64,000 nt of DNA from Pseudevernia furfuracea (GCA_022315425.1 JAIUPT010000010.1:372001-436000); one strand, 5' to 3'; counted from the first letter of the stretch, positions 1 to 10,878 are shown. Made by a program: numbers and translations. Notes: generated by a model from the sequence alone, not told the origin.

Positions 1-168
1 GCTTTCAGTCGCACTCCCTTCATTTTATACCCAATGAGGCCCATGCATCTCGGCTTCGATTTTCTCGTCATAGTCAATTTCTCGTCGTAGTCGAAAGACT
101 ACTCTAGCTACATTCCCAGTCAGTGACACCCCATCTTTATTCACCGGTCCCAAATTCTAGTCTTCATC

Positions 169-783
169 TCAAATCGCCCCAACCTTACTCTCAGCCATCT
201 TAAGCAACGCCTCATCATCCACCCGCATCCCTACCCACTCATCCATCTGCTGGGCTCCAATGGCCCTATAGAACTTTATGCTCGGCTCATTCCACTTCAG
301 CACACTCCACTCTAATCTTTCCCCTCCAATTCTCTTCGTCTCCTTCGCTAGCTCTTGCAACAGCTTCTTCCCATAGCCCCTCCCTCTGTATTCAGGCCTT
401 ACAAACAAGTCTTCTAAATAGATCCCAGGTGCAGCGCGCCAGGTGGAGTAGTTATTGAAGTAGAGTGCCATGCCTGCGCATTGTGGCGAGGAGAGGTGTG
501 AAGCGATTGAGGGAGGATCGGGGGCGAAGAGAAGTAGGGTTTTGGCGTAGCCTGAAGAAGCGTTTGAAGGGAAGGAGAGGGTTCTGAGGAGAGAGGCCTC
601 AGTAGCGAGGACGGAGGAGGTTGCTTTCTCGTAGGCGGCGAGTTCGTGGATTAAGGAGAGGATAATAGGCACATCTGGAAGAGCTTAGATCCATGCGGTG
701 GGTAAGGGTTTGAGGGGATTCAGCTTGCCCTCTTCAGTTGCGAAGCGTACAGTTGGCTCGGAGTCCCTAGTCGAGGTAGACAT
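169..783 (-). CDS. GNAT-family N-acetyltransferase (SAT2/thialysine-like)
   Basis: Predicted cytosolic acetyl-CoA-dependent N-acetyltransferase of the GNAT fold, nearest in style to spermidine/thialysine acetyltransferases. The substrate is not known. Two exons give 186 residues: 729-783 (start ATG at 781-783) and 169-674. The intron, 675-728, has a GC donor (G|GCAAGC) and a CAG acceptor. Joining there restores an Asp codon and gives the usual family opening, RFATEEDVPIILSLIHEL. Acetyl-CoA-binding motif A is visible as LEDLFVRPEYRGRGYGKKLL, with the RGRGYG loop. The tail FYRAIGAQ is also standard for the family. Length is normal for a single GNAT domain. The start lies in the new first exon; without it the beta-1 strand would be missing. 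No operon-like partner is seen. The family is confident, the substrate is not. Confidence 0.85.
675..728 (-). other. GC-AG intron in the GNAT gene
   Basis: This 54-bp intron begins GCAAGC and ends TTCCAG. GC-AG introns make up a small minority of fungal introns. The exact phase match to the conserved GNAT N-terminus supports it. Confidence 0.75.
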
Positions 784-1178
784 GGTTTGTCAGTACTCGA
801 AATCTTTGTCAAACGATGCGGTAGATCGTTGCTGGGAGAAAAACTTGAATATTACGGACGACGTCGCAAATGGCAGCGATACCAGTCCATCCCCGCTCGG
901 GCTAGTGCTCCTTTTGTATTCTCAATCCCGCATCTCCGCGGTATCTCGCGGCATCTTGGGTTATAGAAGCGAGGCGACTATCGATAGCGAATGCCTAGTC
1001 GCGAAGAAAGAGCTAAAACGAGGGAAAGAGCAGCGGAAGGCAGAGGGCAGAAGCGGAGCGGAATGCTTGGCATGACAAGCCTTGGCGCTTGACAGCATTA
1101 CAATGTAATCGTGGCCCTACTATGTATTGGAGAAAAGAAGGAAGGGAAGTGCTTGAAAGCTTTTCATTGCTGAAGCTT
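784..1178. other. Intergenic, no gene seen
   Basis: It contains the promoter side of the minus-strand acetyltransferase gene. The open frame running through 698-1075 on the plus strand overlaps exon 1 of that gene and has no recognisable domain. No convincing coding signal is seen. Confidence 0.5.
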
Positions 1179-1364
1179 GCCAATCATAGGCCGTTCCGCC
1201 CGCACTAGCGTGCCTTTTAGCGTGGCGCTAGTGGGCGACTCTTGTCTATCCTTCTCCTTCTCTTCCTTCTTGTCCACTACATGTATTCTACATAGTCATG
1301 CAATAGAGTCGTTCTATTAGCCACCCAATACAAGACCTCATAGCTGTCATATATTTCAACAGGT
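1179..1364. repeat. 186-bp dispersed repeat, copy 1
   Basis: It starts GCCAATCATAGGCC and ends CAACAGGT, and aligns almost end to end with 10874-11058 in the same orientation, with roughly 15-18 differences, mostly transitions. Inside are inverted arms CACTAGCG/CGCTAGTG around a short loop, then a pyrimidine-rich tract. No open frame spans it. It may be a MITE or part of a larger element. Confidence 0.8.
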
Positions 1365-2040
1365 TATGAGCTCGGATTTCCGTTATTGAGGTCTTCACAC
1401 AGCAGAAAAATTTACCTGCTGTACCTCATCGTCTGTGGGAGAGTCGGTGTTATAATAACAGTCTTATCATAGCATCACACTACATCACATAGTCAATTCA
1501 AAATGACTACCTAGTTGTCCCATGCTGCATTGACGCAGATATGGAATTTCCCAAAGCTGAAGGGTCAATAAAATTATTAGTCATGGGTCAAAAAGATGAA
1601 GAGTGCACTGATGTACTCGGATTTATGAGACGTCGTTCAGAATACAAATAAGGACTTTTTAACGGATCTATTAGTTACATCAACATCTACGACTGCTTAG
1701 GCAACGATCTATCAGACTTAATTGAAGATCTGAAAGCAGACGAATAATTAAGTGTAACGGGGTCTAGGCATGCGTGAGTGAGTAACAGATGGATTGGTTA
1801 CTAGATAGACTGAATCCTGAGGAACTCGGTGGGAGTCCTCAGAGGCAGCATATTTAGCAGGGGAGAGTGCACCCCCATGCCAAGCAAACTTACTATGCGA
1901 CTGCTATAGCCGCACAGCCGCACAGCTGCACCAGAGGGATAGTCTCCCGGATCTGGCCTAGATGTATGTTGGATTCCTGGACTTCTGACAGGCCGCCTCA
2001 TGCCTAGAGACCTCATGGCCCTTACAATCTTACTTCAGAA
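1365..2040. other. AT-rich stretch, probably decayed mobile DNA
   Basis: It lies between repeat copy 1 and the transposase-like tail. All frames are short and broken. Its position suggests an eroded transposon body, but no transposase core could be read. Confidence 0.35.
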
Positions 2041-2050
2041 AACGAATAAT

Positions 2051-2515
2051 TAGTTTCTTAAGGCGGAGCAAAGAAAAGAAGACAAGGCCAAGCGTGGACA
2101 ACAACATTATGAGGAAGCAATAATCATGAATCTCGACGTTGTACAGCAACGGAAGAATAATCTGATTACAAAGCAACAGATGAAAGAAGATAAGCAATTC
2201 GAGCAGCAATTCAGAATTATGTGTCGTCTAAGGTCTGAGATTTTTGAGAAAAGAAGAGTCAGAAGTTCAATCAAAAAGAAGATCACTGTATCACGCTCTA
2301 TCTCGGGCCCATTAACATCTCTGGTGCTTGATCCCTCGGGACCCTCGACGCCCTCAAGACAGCAACAATCACAGCGAGGGGGGAGGGGTGAAAGGGCTGG
2401 AAGGGCTGGGAGGGGTGATAGAAGAAGTGATAGAGTTGTTACAGTGATAGAAGAAGTAGAAGAAGAGACTCGGATATCAACTCGTGGAAGACTTATAATA
2501 GCCAAAAAACGATGA
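2051..2515 (+). pseudogene. C-terminal remnant of a pogo/Fot1-like transposase
   Basis: An open frame of about 154 codons follows a TAG at 2048-2050. It begins with a Lys/Glu/Gln-rich helix (KAEQRKEDKAKRGQQHYEEA), continues through more charged residues, and ends with a Gly/Arg-rich stretch and STRGRLIIAKKR. Fungal pogo/Fot1 (HTH-psq/DDE) transposases often end this way: a charged helix, basic linker and a terminal SRGR-type motif. The HTH and DDE parts are missing upstream. The assignment rests on composition and the end motif only, so it is tentative. The downstream GTGCACTT repeats may be the terminal repeat of the same element. Confidence 0.4.
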
Positions 2516-2650
2516 AGTAGCTGTTGAAGATATTTATTTAATCTATTCGTAAAATCTAGTCTCTTTCAACATGACTGTGCTGAGTTGCCATACAATTTTG
2601 GTAGAATGTTGGTATTTTGATGTTCCTCGGATTCATCGGATTTTAAAGTG

Positions 2651-2684
2651 GTGCACTTCCCGGAATGGTGCACTTCCTGGTGAA
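2651..2684. repeat. Paired GTGCACTTCC motif, possible transposon end
   Basis: Two near-identical units, GTGCACTTCCCGGAATG and GTGCACTTCCTGGTG, lie head to tail just past the transposase-like tail. Subterminal repeats of this kind occur in fungal Tc1/Fot-type elements. No matching left end was found upstream. Confidence 0.35.
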
Positions 2685-2694
2685 ACCGAGTATG

Positions 2695-2728
2695 CATACT
2701 GCATGCATCATGCATCATGCATCATGCA
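2695..2728. repeat. Short tandem repeat, CATCATG units
   Basis: About three copies of a 7-bp unit lie within a GCATGCATCATG run. This is a simple-sequence repeat with no coding role seen. Confidence 0.7.
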
Positions 2729-3064
2729 GACCCGGAATCCCGTGACCCAAACAGGTCCGCATGGCGCAAGATCCCATGCAGCTGGGAGCGAAAACCAATC
2801 CTAATGCTCGATGCGAGCACGTTAATCGAGACGCTAGTTCGATTAGTTGTGCCAACTCCCGAGATGCATCAGTAGGCATGTATCTGCAAGATTTGGTTCA
2901 GCTAGTGAGATTAAATCCCTCATTTCGCATTTCGCATTTTTCTTATTCGTTATGTACATATGGAGTACGAATTTCGCAATGCTGCTCTAGAGTATATCTT
3001 ACTTGGGCTCTCGGTCGTCAAGAAAAATCTCCGGTTCCCCTCAAGAAAGAAAACGGCGCCGGCC

Positions 3065-3789
3065 ATGCGAACCAGAAAGCTGTCAGCTCTGCTAACTCTC
3101 AGCGCCCTGGTTGCTGCTCCCTACGTCAGCGGTCAGGCCTGTTTTCAAGGCATAACCACTCAAGGTAGTTCTTTTGTTGCCTTTTTTTTGGAATCCATTT
3201 GACCCAGCTATTGCCTTCCCCAAACATCACATTCATCCGCTATCCACATATCTCCACCTGACAAGACTGACTTCTCAAACCCCTTACCTACAGCATGGAC
3301 GATATCCTCATTCGGCATCTTCACCGCCGCGCCCGACAGTGAATCGAGCGACTACATGGACTTCGCAGTCGTGGATCCCCTGATCGGCTACAAGGTGAAT
3401 CCAACCGCCGACTACAACTACTTCTGCCAGCGCCAATTGGCCAGTGGCGTTGTGGGGACCCTCGCCGATCCTGTCGATTACTACGGCTGCGTCGTTGCGC
3501 CGGCGAAGTTTAAATGGGACGGTGTAAGATTGTCCTTGGAGGAGCCGGTCGAGTGTGGAGGGTGAGTCTCGTCTCGCTCGACCAGTGGTTGAACAGTATA
3601 GGTTGGATGGAATTTTGGGGGTTTTTTTTGATGTGCTGACTGGGTATGGTGAATAGAAAAAACTTCACTGCAAGCGGTACAAGCGGGCCGGTATTCACTT
3701 CGGATTGCTATGCAACCGATGCTGATGGTAGCGATGGGGAGTGGTGTTTGGCGACTTACGATTTCAACATTACTATTACGTTGACCTGA
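3065..3789 (+). CDS. Small secreted cysteine-containing protein
   Basis: A 166-residue extracellular protein of unknown function. It has three exons: 3065-3164, 3294-3561 and 3657-3789. Introns are GTAGTT...CTACAG (129 bp) and GTGAGT...GAATAG (95 bp), and both joins keep frame. The start at 3065 gives a clear signal peptide: MRTRK, a hydrophobic core, then AAPYVSGQA with cleavage expected after VSG or GQA. An in-frame ATG at 2960 would bury the signal and is less likely. The mature part has six cysteines (ACFQ, FCQR, YGCV, ECGG, DCYA, WCLA), enough for three disulfides, and Asn sites NFT and NIT. No known catalytic motif is seen. Small secreted cysteine proteins of filamentous fungi include effectors and surface proteins, but nothing here shows a host role. 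Confidence 0.75.
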
Positions 3790-5030
3790 AGTTGGGGGAA
3801 GGAGCGAGTTGGCGTGATGAGGAGTTCCGTAGTGGCAGGAAAGATGTGCCCCAGCCTTCATCAGGCATGGAAATCAAGTGGCAGACGGACATTTAAACAT
3901 AGCATCCGGCTCTGATAGATAGAATTGAGATTATCTACCGTTCTACCAAACGAGTCGATTCTTAACGTGCAGCCTTCACTCAATCGCCCCATAACACATA
4001 TTTGGCCCGGCTTTTAGTAGGCCTAAATCGCTTTTCTAACATTTGTATAATAAATCGCTAACACTTTACGCATGCCAAGGTACTTCACTACCTTCTAGGC
4101 TTGTCCTAAATATACTGATGACGGCGTGACACGTCGCGCTCATCTCTTCGCCGATGACTGCCACGAGCGACGTAACGATGCTCTGTATCATCGCCGAAGT
4201 CGTCGCCGGAGAAACGAGCATTGAGCAATCTTTTGAACATGTCTCTAGCCTATTCGCAATGACATCAATTTCAGATCCTGCCCCCTTTCTCTCTGCCTAC
4301 ACAGTGTTCTCCAGCGTGATAATTCAATTCGACGTCAATTGCAGATGATCTCGACCTGACCGCAACGCGCAGGACGAATATCCCTTCCGTGGTACGGGGA
4401 CACCCTGCTCTGTCCGAAAAAGTGAGAGGCCTATCCACAAAGTACCAAATACTATTGCCACAGTCATTGGATAGGGGTTGTCGACGTCGATTTCCAGAGA
4501 CACCGGCTGACAGCACGGAGGACGATGAAGCCAAAATACGTTTGCACAATTGGCATCTCGGACTCTTATAAGTCGGTTATTGACTGTGCAATGTAGTAGG
4601 ATGCCGATCTGTTACTCGAATCTGACGGAAAATACTGAGGCAGCAGATACTGAGGCAGCAGAATCTTGTAGGCGAGGTGAGGTGAAGTACTGACATGTGA
4701 AGCTTTCCGCGAGTCGGACAGGAAAACGAGGTAATTCGCGAGACAAAGAGGATAATGATCCGATTAAGGTGGTGATTTTGAGTTGAGTGGAGCTGTAAGG
4801 AAGTCTGAAGGGGAAGCACCTATTTCTTTTTCTGTGGGGGAGGCACACTGAAGTGTTGAGAGTCTCCAGTTGACCTCACTACTGATTATTCCAGGTCGTT
4901 TTTATCAGGTCCTTATGACCGATGTCCTTGCGAGGACACTACATTCTGCATGAGGTCTAAGCTCGTACCATCTGCTCCCGTCTCCAACACCTTTACTTCA
5001 ATGCCATAGCATGTCCAGGCGTTGGCGCAT
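3790..5030. other. Intergenic, no clear gene
   Basis: Only short overlapping frames on both strands, none with a recognisable domain. A 15-bp direct duplication (ATACTGAGGCAGCAG) lies at about 4632-4661. Confidence 0.45.
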
Positions 5031-6277
5031 TCACAAATTGTTGCCAGTGTTGTGCTGATAAGGACGAAAATGCTGGCTGTCTTTCTGATCATCCTGAAGG
5101 ACGTCGTTGAGGCTTCGCATTGCCATAACCTCTTCCTTCGCTTTCTCTTCATCCTCCTTAAGCTCTTCATCCCCAAAGAGTAGCAAAGCATCGATTTCTT
5201 CCTTAGCGTTGACCACCTCTCCGGTTTTCTGCCCTCGCAGGAGCCGGATTGCGAGCCAGGATACGAACGAAACCATAACGAATATCCCGATCAATATGAC
5301 CGCCATCAATATTAGCAATATCACTAGTACGACTGGCGACCACGCCTTGAAATCGTCCACCTTGCACATGATTTGCCTCCCCAGTCATCCTTCCTACCGC
5401 AATTATTCCATTCCCCCGGCTTGAACGAGACATGTTCGGTATACATGTCCTTGCCGTCCGGCCCCTTGATATCGCGTAGCCTTCCGCCCCAATTCGCAGT
5501 TGTGATACTCTTCTCCCCTTTCAATTCGGCCGCCTTGCGCAGTACTTCGATCTCTTTACCCGCGTATTTAGCCATCGTTTCCTTGGGCATCAGCTCCAAA
5601 GCCGTGATCCTCATCTCCTCATACGCTGTATATCCTAAAGCTAGTCTAATAATGCTAGTCACACCCGGTACCACGCCCTCCTTCTCCTGATACGACTCGG
5701 CACCTACGAAAGGGATATCCTTCGGTACGTGCTCTTCATGCCTCAATCCAATAATCTCAAACTCGATTAGGACCTCCCACTCCCGGATCCTATCCTTCGG
5801 CGCAAAGGTCACCGCATCAAACTCATACGCCAACTCAAAACGCCGCATAGGAATCCCCCATCCACTATTATTCTCTTCAAACTGCAACGTCTCATTCGTA
5901 CTAAACTGATTCGCAGTGAATGGCGGGGCGAATGGATGCGGTTGGCTATAGAACTGGGGCGCCCGGCGCTCGTACCAGAGTGGATTGAGGGTTTCCCCTT
6001 GGAGGTAGAGGCGGGGTAAGGGATCATCAAGGTAGAGCGCTAGGGTCAATTGGTTAGGGCGCGGGTCTTTCTCCTATTCGTTGCGGTTGGAGTGGCGAAT
6101 GAGGTAGGGGCAGGAAATGCAGTCGATTTTGAGAAGGTAGCTGCGGTTGGGGAGGATTGTTTCAATGGGTGAGGGGGGCGTTGCTGGGGTTATTTCAGGA
6201 GCTGCATCTTCCGCAGGGTGCGCCTATACCCTGAGGGTTATGAGGCAAAGGAAAGAGGTTAAGATTGTGAGTCTCAT
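5031..6277 (-). pseudogene. Probable pseudogene of a secreted/membrane-anchored protein
   Basis: One minus-strand frame starts at ATG 6275-6277 with a signal-like sequence (MRLTILTSFLCLITL). It runs through a region of protein-like character (LLKIDCISCPYLIRHS) to a long open part ending near 5324. Two in-frame TAG codons interrupt it, at 6224-6226 and 6074-6076. Both would be Gln (CAG) before a C-to-T change, which fits RIP-type decay. A strong transmembrane segment (VVLVILLILMAVILIGIFV) follows in another frame (5031-5369). A 65-bp intron, GTAGGA...GCCAG, could restore that frame, so the shift is not proven. A single 156-bp intron hiding both TAGs is possible in phase, but it would delete the conserved-looking Cys region. 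The layout suggests signal peptide, ectodomain, one transmembrane helix and an acidic tail. Function unknown. Confidence 0.55.
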
Positions 6278-6590
6278 GGTTATCGTTTGCGTCTCGAACA
6301 ATGGATAGTGCAACACTGAGGCACGCAATTCTTGGCAATGATTACTAAGGTACTCTCGTGTACTCGTAACACCAAGACCCAAACCCAGGATCACGAAGAG
6401 TGATGATGTTTGGCCGTTCACCCATGGAGAAGATCCGTAATCTAGAACACTCTGCCTTGGATGCGTTTGCATACAATTCTGCCAAAAGCAGTCTTTCTGG
6501 CTACATGAGAAATGACTCAGTCGATTGATTCCGTCCAAGCTTCAAAGCTTTTCATTACTTAAGAGGGGTCAATGCTCCAATCCACGACCG

Positions 6591-8228
6591 TCACCACCTC
6601 TTCGGATTTTTGGACTGGATTGGGAATATCCTGCATGAGAGAATCAATGTCGGGGGTCCGCCTTTCCTTGCAATGGCGTGTCTCCTTTGCCTACTTAATG
6701 TACACCAGCAACTTGCAATCCCAGTAACGCGAAGGGATTGTCGAGCCCTTGTAATCTTGATCTTCCTCTGGATGTAAGAAATGACACTTCCGCCAACGGA
6801 ATGCTCGGACCGTGAGCGTGAAGCATGCCTCATGCACAAGCTTCTCAGGTCCCTTGAGCCTTTCCTCTGCATGTCCTCGACAATAAGAGGTAGGTAGTCA
6901 AAATATAGGTGAGCGCCTTCCTTCCAGCGCCCTGAGACCGTAATTCTCCGAAAATCCGTACATTCAATGCGCATCCTATTTGCCCACAAGAAGGCGATTC
7001 ACGTCCCTCAATTTTGTGCTGGCTTTGCGGGTACCATCCAAGATATCCATGGTTGCGTAAACCTCAGCAGTCGTTCCCACCTTAGAGTCTGGGACGTGGA
7101 GACTACCAGAATGCCGAACTTCATCATGTCAGCCTCGCGTGTTGGAATGTAAAGCCCTGTCTTTGACAATCTTCTACCGCTTGGATATGTGGACTTTTCG
7201 ATGGATGTCTCGCCACCTCCAAGGCGGATATGTTGTAGTATTGGGCCAACAGGTCTTGCCAATGTGGAGGCAACAACATGTCCATTGCCAAAAGCTCTCA
7301 TGCAGGCTCCTTTTGGGCTAAAGGTTTGCCACGCCATCCCGAGGCGCCGAGCTATGATTGCGATGTCGCAAACAATTGTTATCGCAAAGGGGCGCACGGT
7401 CTCTGGCGGCAACGACTCCTATGATATTTCGTGGAACCGCACTGCTGAGCCGACTAGGTGACCGTAGGCATTCTGATTACAAAATAGTACTGGCTGATCG
7501 TAGCATCCATGTTGCTGCAACTCCCACTCGTTCCAATGGAGGCTCTTAAGCAGCAGCAGCCAGCATGCAAATTCGCTACTTCCGCTGCGCCATAGGGGGA
7601 AAGAATGGAACGAGACCGTGATTCTGGCGACGCTGACATGCACTCAACCGTGTCATCAGTCGAGGAAACAGCAAATCTCCGCTAGTTTTGCTCAACACGA
7701 AATTCTGCAAGGAATATTTGAGGTGTCGTGAAGAGTGTCTCGAAGTGAAACTGGTCCCATCGCCACCGCGGACGTGTCCGCTTTGACCACGGTCCCATGA
7801 CGATATGTATTGGCATCTTCAGTAGCCTTTGGCAGTTGCACGGTACCAAGACTTTCGCTCAGAGGGATAATGAATGTGTAGGTGGCAACAGCAATTGCAG
7901 CGATGGCAATAGTGTGTTGCACCTAAATCCCCACCCCAGAGGCTTTTGGGTTCGAGGCCCGTAAGCGACTAGCATGTGCCATGCCTAGTTTATGGACTGC
8001 ACTCGGGCCCTCAGGAACATTCCAGAAACCGTTGGCAATGCGAAGATCTTTCGTGATTCTCTCTTCAAGTCTAGTGACTCGCTCCTCCAAGATTACAACC
8101 GCTGCAACTGAAGAATCAGCCTTCAATTTCTGAGCAACCATCTCTTCCATTATCTTGTGTTGCTCCTTGAAAACCCTCTTCTTTGAATGCTGAGAACGTG
8201 AACCGGATGCATGGTAATCATTCGTCAA
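6591..8228 (-). pseudogene. Decayed gene for a fungal conserved protein of unknown function
   Basis: Five open blocks (8228-7923, 7922-7692, 7643-7419, 7412-7008, 6989-6591) share one minus-strand frame and are split by stops, among them TAG 7923-7925 and TAG near 7415. A frameshift near 7600 joins SPYGAAEVANLHA to the next block. Readable pieces include a coiled coil (LEERVTRLEERITKDLR), LLLLKSLHWNEWELQQHGCY, SAVRFHEIS, CDIAIIARRLGMAWQTFSP and FGNGHVVAST. I associate the last pieces with large fungal proteins of unknown role, by memory of their style only. Ordinary introns cannot remove every stop while keeping these blocks. The gene may once have begun further upstream, near 9100, where LSKSYYSTNISRQLAAAAI can be read on the same strand. 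Confidence 0.5.
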
Positions 8229-9460
8229 ATCATCGTGAGCTTCTTGCTGCTTGATCTCGGAGGCGGTATTAGCATCTGAATAGCTAGTGTCAATAGCAAG
8301 AAAGTAAGGGGTCAGTGGAAGACGTCACCAACGTCATTCATACCTCTAACAGCCTGGTTACTATCTCAAGAAGCCAGCGCATGGCTAGCGCCTAGAAATT
8401 CATCGGGAACTGACTCATTCTCAAGGGTATAGCGCACCTTGATGCAGGTCTTGATGCTGGGTAAGACACACAAATTGATGGCAGATAAATGGTGGTCGTA
8501 CGAAGCCTAAGGCCGGTTAGCACTTGATCTAAGCGAGAAGATGTCAAGGCTTGGAGACTACTTACTCTGGGTTGACCAATCAACCTCTTTGATGCTATTG
8601 TTCGACCAGGAAGATTTACGAGAAGAAGAGAACCTGGCCGTGAACGAATGAGAATATCTAGCTTTATGCCCTCGCGAATGATTGCCGCGGCAGCCAATTG
8701 TCTGGAAATGTTGGTACTATAGTAACTTTTCGACAAAACTGCGACACAACTGCGCACACGCAGATAGTATGCCTGGCCTAAGATTTGAAGGGGCAGGGAA
8801 CACGCGCCGAGTTGCCGTTGAAAGATAATGGTTGTACCGGTGCAGCATGATGCAACATGATAAAGTTGCGTAAGAGAGGGGTAAGAGAGGAGAAAGGGAT
8901 GTTTGAGATGAGGTAGAATTAAAAGCATAGGACAGTGAGCAACATTTGCTGAGTCATGTAGCTGCTGTGATGGGACCCCGGCCTCCCGTTGTCCAATCAC
9001 AGAGCATTTGCCCTTTATTACAATGCCGCACGGAGCCACGGCCGAGGGGCAATGTGTCTTCTCATCTACATATCCTAGCCTGATCGACAGACCACTTTGA
9101 TACTGCAGACACAAGCGCAGATTTCCTGCAGTCATGCCGATTTCCCACCAAATTCTGACATTTCCGGCCTTTTCTTCTCCACTCGGGCTATGCTATGACA
9201 GAAGCCAAGATGCCAAACTAGAAACATCTGACAACTGTTTGCTTTTCACCCATTGGTTCAGACAAGACCTCGTGGGAGAAGACGCCAAGCTTTTGGCAAT
9301 CCCTGCTCGTTTCAGCTTTGTATGCTTCTCTCAATTCTCTTACCCAGGCTGTGCTGTCTTAGATTCTAGGGGCAGGAGTACAAGAGAGGAGAAATCTCCC
9401 TGCTCTCTTGTCTTTTCTTTCTTATCCAGAAAGCACAGACAGACAGCCAAAAACTAAAAA
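8229..9460. other. Mostly non-coding; possible 5' debris of the decayed gene
   Basis: An open minus-strand frame at 8392-9135 is long but mostly low in protein character. Its middle (AAAAIIREGIKLDILIRS) could be an old exon of the neighbouring pseudogene. The right end is the promoter side of the next plus-strand gene. Confidence 0.3.
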
Positions 9461-9502
9461 CTCTAAACTCGCTTTCATACATACCAGCATCTTCTTCCAC
9501 AC

Positions 9503-9582
9503 CAGCATCTCCACCCAACAGCATCTCCACCCAACAGCATCTCCGACCAACAGCATCTCCACCCAACAGCATCTCCACATAC
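9503..9582. repeat. Tandem repeat, five 16-bp units
   Basis: CAGCATCTCCACCCAA is repeated five times. Units 3 and 5 carry substitutions. It lies 80-160 bp upstream of the ATG at 9664, so probably in the 5' leader of that gene. Confidence 0.85.
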
Positions 9583-9663
9583 CAGAATCCACACACCGCA
9601 CCACTCTTCGCGCAGGCAAATCGCCCATTGCCAGCAGTACGAAGCCATCAGAACCCAATCACC

Positions 9664-10116
9664 ATGTCTTCTTCTTCTCTTCCAGGTCATGCTCCTCAGG
9701 CTTCTCAAGCCGCCGATGCCTCCTCTTCCAGCACTACTCCCAAAGGTTATCCGAGGGATCCTACTCCCCGTCCTGTCTCGAAGGGTGCCAATACTGCCGA
9801 ACTTCGCATCGAATCTGGCTTGGAGGTAATTGTGCGTCTGGTCCGAGCGACGATAGATGGATCGGCGGCAGTGCCTCCGTTCGTCGAGTGGTGGGCGTTT
9901 GACGGGAAGGATGACCTGCCTGGTAGGGACTCAATTTCTATGAACTATCCTATCTCACAACGAGAGGCTGAGAGACTCAAACCCTGGATTGATCCTGATA
10001 CTGGTTTGGGTGACACTATTTGGGTGACTTTCAGCCGTTTCGTGGGGTCCGATCAAAAGCACACTGCGACCATGATCGATCGTGAGAAGACGAAGAAAGA
10101 GCCGGAGACATCATGA
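9664..10116 (+). CDS. Hypothetical protein, 150 residues
   Basis: I do not recognise this protein. It is a single exon from ATG 9664, where the context ATCACCATGTC is good; an in-frame upstream start would be at 9628. The first 40 residues are Ser/Pro/Ala-rich and probably disordered. After that comes a compact part with ELRIESGLEVIVRLVRA, PFVEWWAFDGKDD and GDTIWVTFSRFVG, which looks like alternating beta strands. It ends in a charged Lys/Glu tail. No signal peptide or transmembrane segment. The leader holds a five-unit 16-bp tandem repeat. The ordered middle and good start context argue for a real gene. Confidence 0.5.
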   Translation: MSSSSLPGHAPQASQAADASSSSTTPKGYPRDPTPRPVSKGANTAELRIESGLEVIVRLVRATIDGSAAVPPFVEWWAFDGKDDLPGRDSISMNYPISQREAERLKPWIDPDTGLGDTIWVTFSRFVGSDQKHTATMIDREKTKKEPETS

Positions 10117-10220
10117 CCTATGGGACAGCGATGGACTGTTCCGGTGCTCTACTGTGGGTGATATGGTTTGGGTTGGCGTTTGGCAAGAAATCATGCGTTG
10201 CTATCCTTGCGGTCTTTGTA

Positions 10221-10878
10221 CTATCTCCATCTTTCTGACACCTCTCTTTTGTTAATTAGAACACTAGACACAGCACCTAATTCTAAATGAAAATAATCGT
10301 AACTCATACAAAAGAGATTTTGAACCTTTGACGGCTCTGCATCCTTGAGGCGAGGGAATCGACCGATCTTTGCATAATTCTTGATCTGGGATTCAATTGT
10401 TCCTCGCACAAGCATGCGTTGCAAAATCTTTTACACTCTTTGTTTCAGCCTTCACATTCTTTTGTTCAGAACTAGACATAGCCCCTAATTCCAAAAAAAA
10501 ACTCGTAACCCAATCAAAAAGAAACTCCATCATTGACGGGAGGCGATCCACGGGTTTTTGCATAATCCGTGGTCCGAGATCGAAGTAATAATGGATATCC
10601 CTCTCTTGCCACCGGAATCTGGCTCTAAGAACGGAGCCAGGGCAGCGGCTGCGGTAGACGAAACGTGGATCACCGTCACGGCTCATCAAGCCCATCGCGA
10701 TTCGGAAATCAAGTCCGTTTTGGAAATGCCACCTAATTTTGACGCTTTGGAACATCTTTGACCGAGTGCTCCGGGTTAAGATCAATAGCCCTAAAATAAT
10801 ACGAAGAGCTTCTAATGTCCTGCTACATGAGTAGGAAACAATGGGCTCGCGGTTGTGGTGCTGTTGGAATCCAGCCAA
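10221..10878 (-). pseudogene. Duplicated gene scrap of unknown function
   Basis: Two minus-strand frames carry related C-terminal pieces: MMEFLFDWVTSFFLELGAMSS (about 10455-10520) and NLFCMSYDYFHLELGAVSS (about 10245-10320). The DNA shows the same thing: about 140 bp at 10248-10393 aligns loosely with 10459-10590, sharing a TAGACA.AGC.CCTAATTC block and TTTGCATAAT. So the end of a gene was tandemly duplicated and both copies drifted. The longer frame (10393-10878) reads as a plausible exon with RDIHYYFDLGPRIMQKPVDR. Its 5' end abuts the 186-bp repeat at 10874, which may have broken it. The family is not recognised. Confidence 0.35.

Noticed and set aside
2107..2505. Minus-strand Leu/Ser/Cys-rich frame
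   Set aside because: It is antisense to the charged transposase-like tail; the composition is a mirror effect.
8392..9135. 247-codon minus-strand frame as an independent gene
   Set aside because: Only its middle looks protein-like; it is better explained as debris of the adjoining decayed gene or chance.
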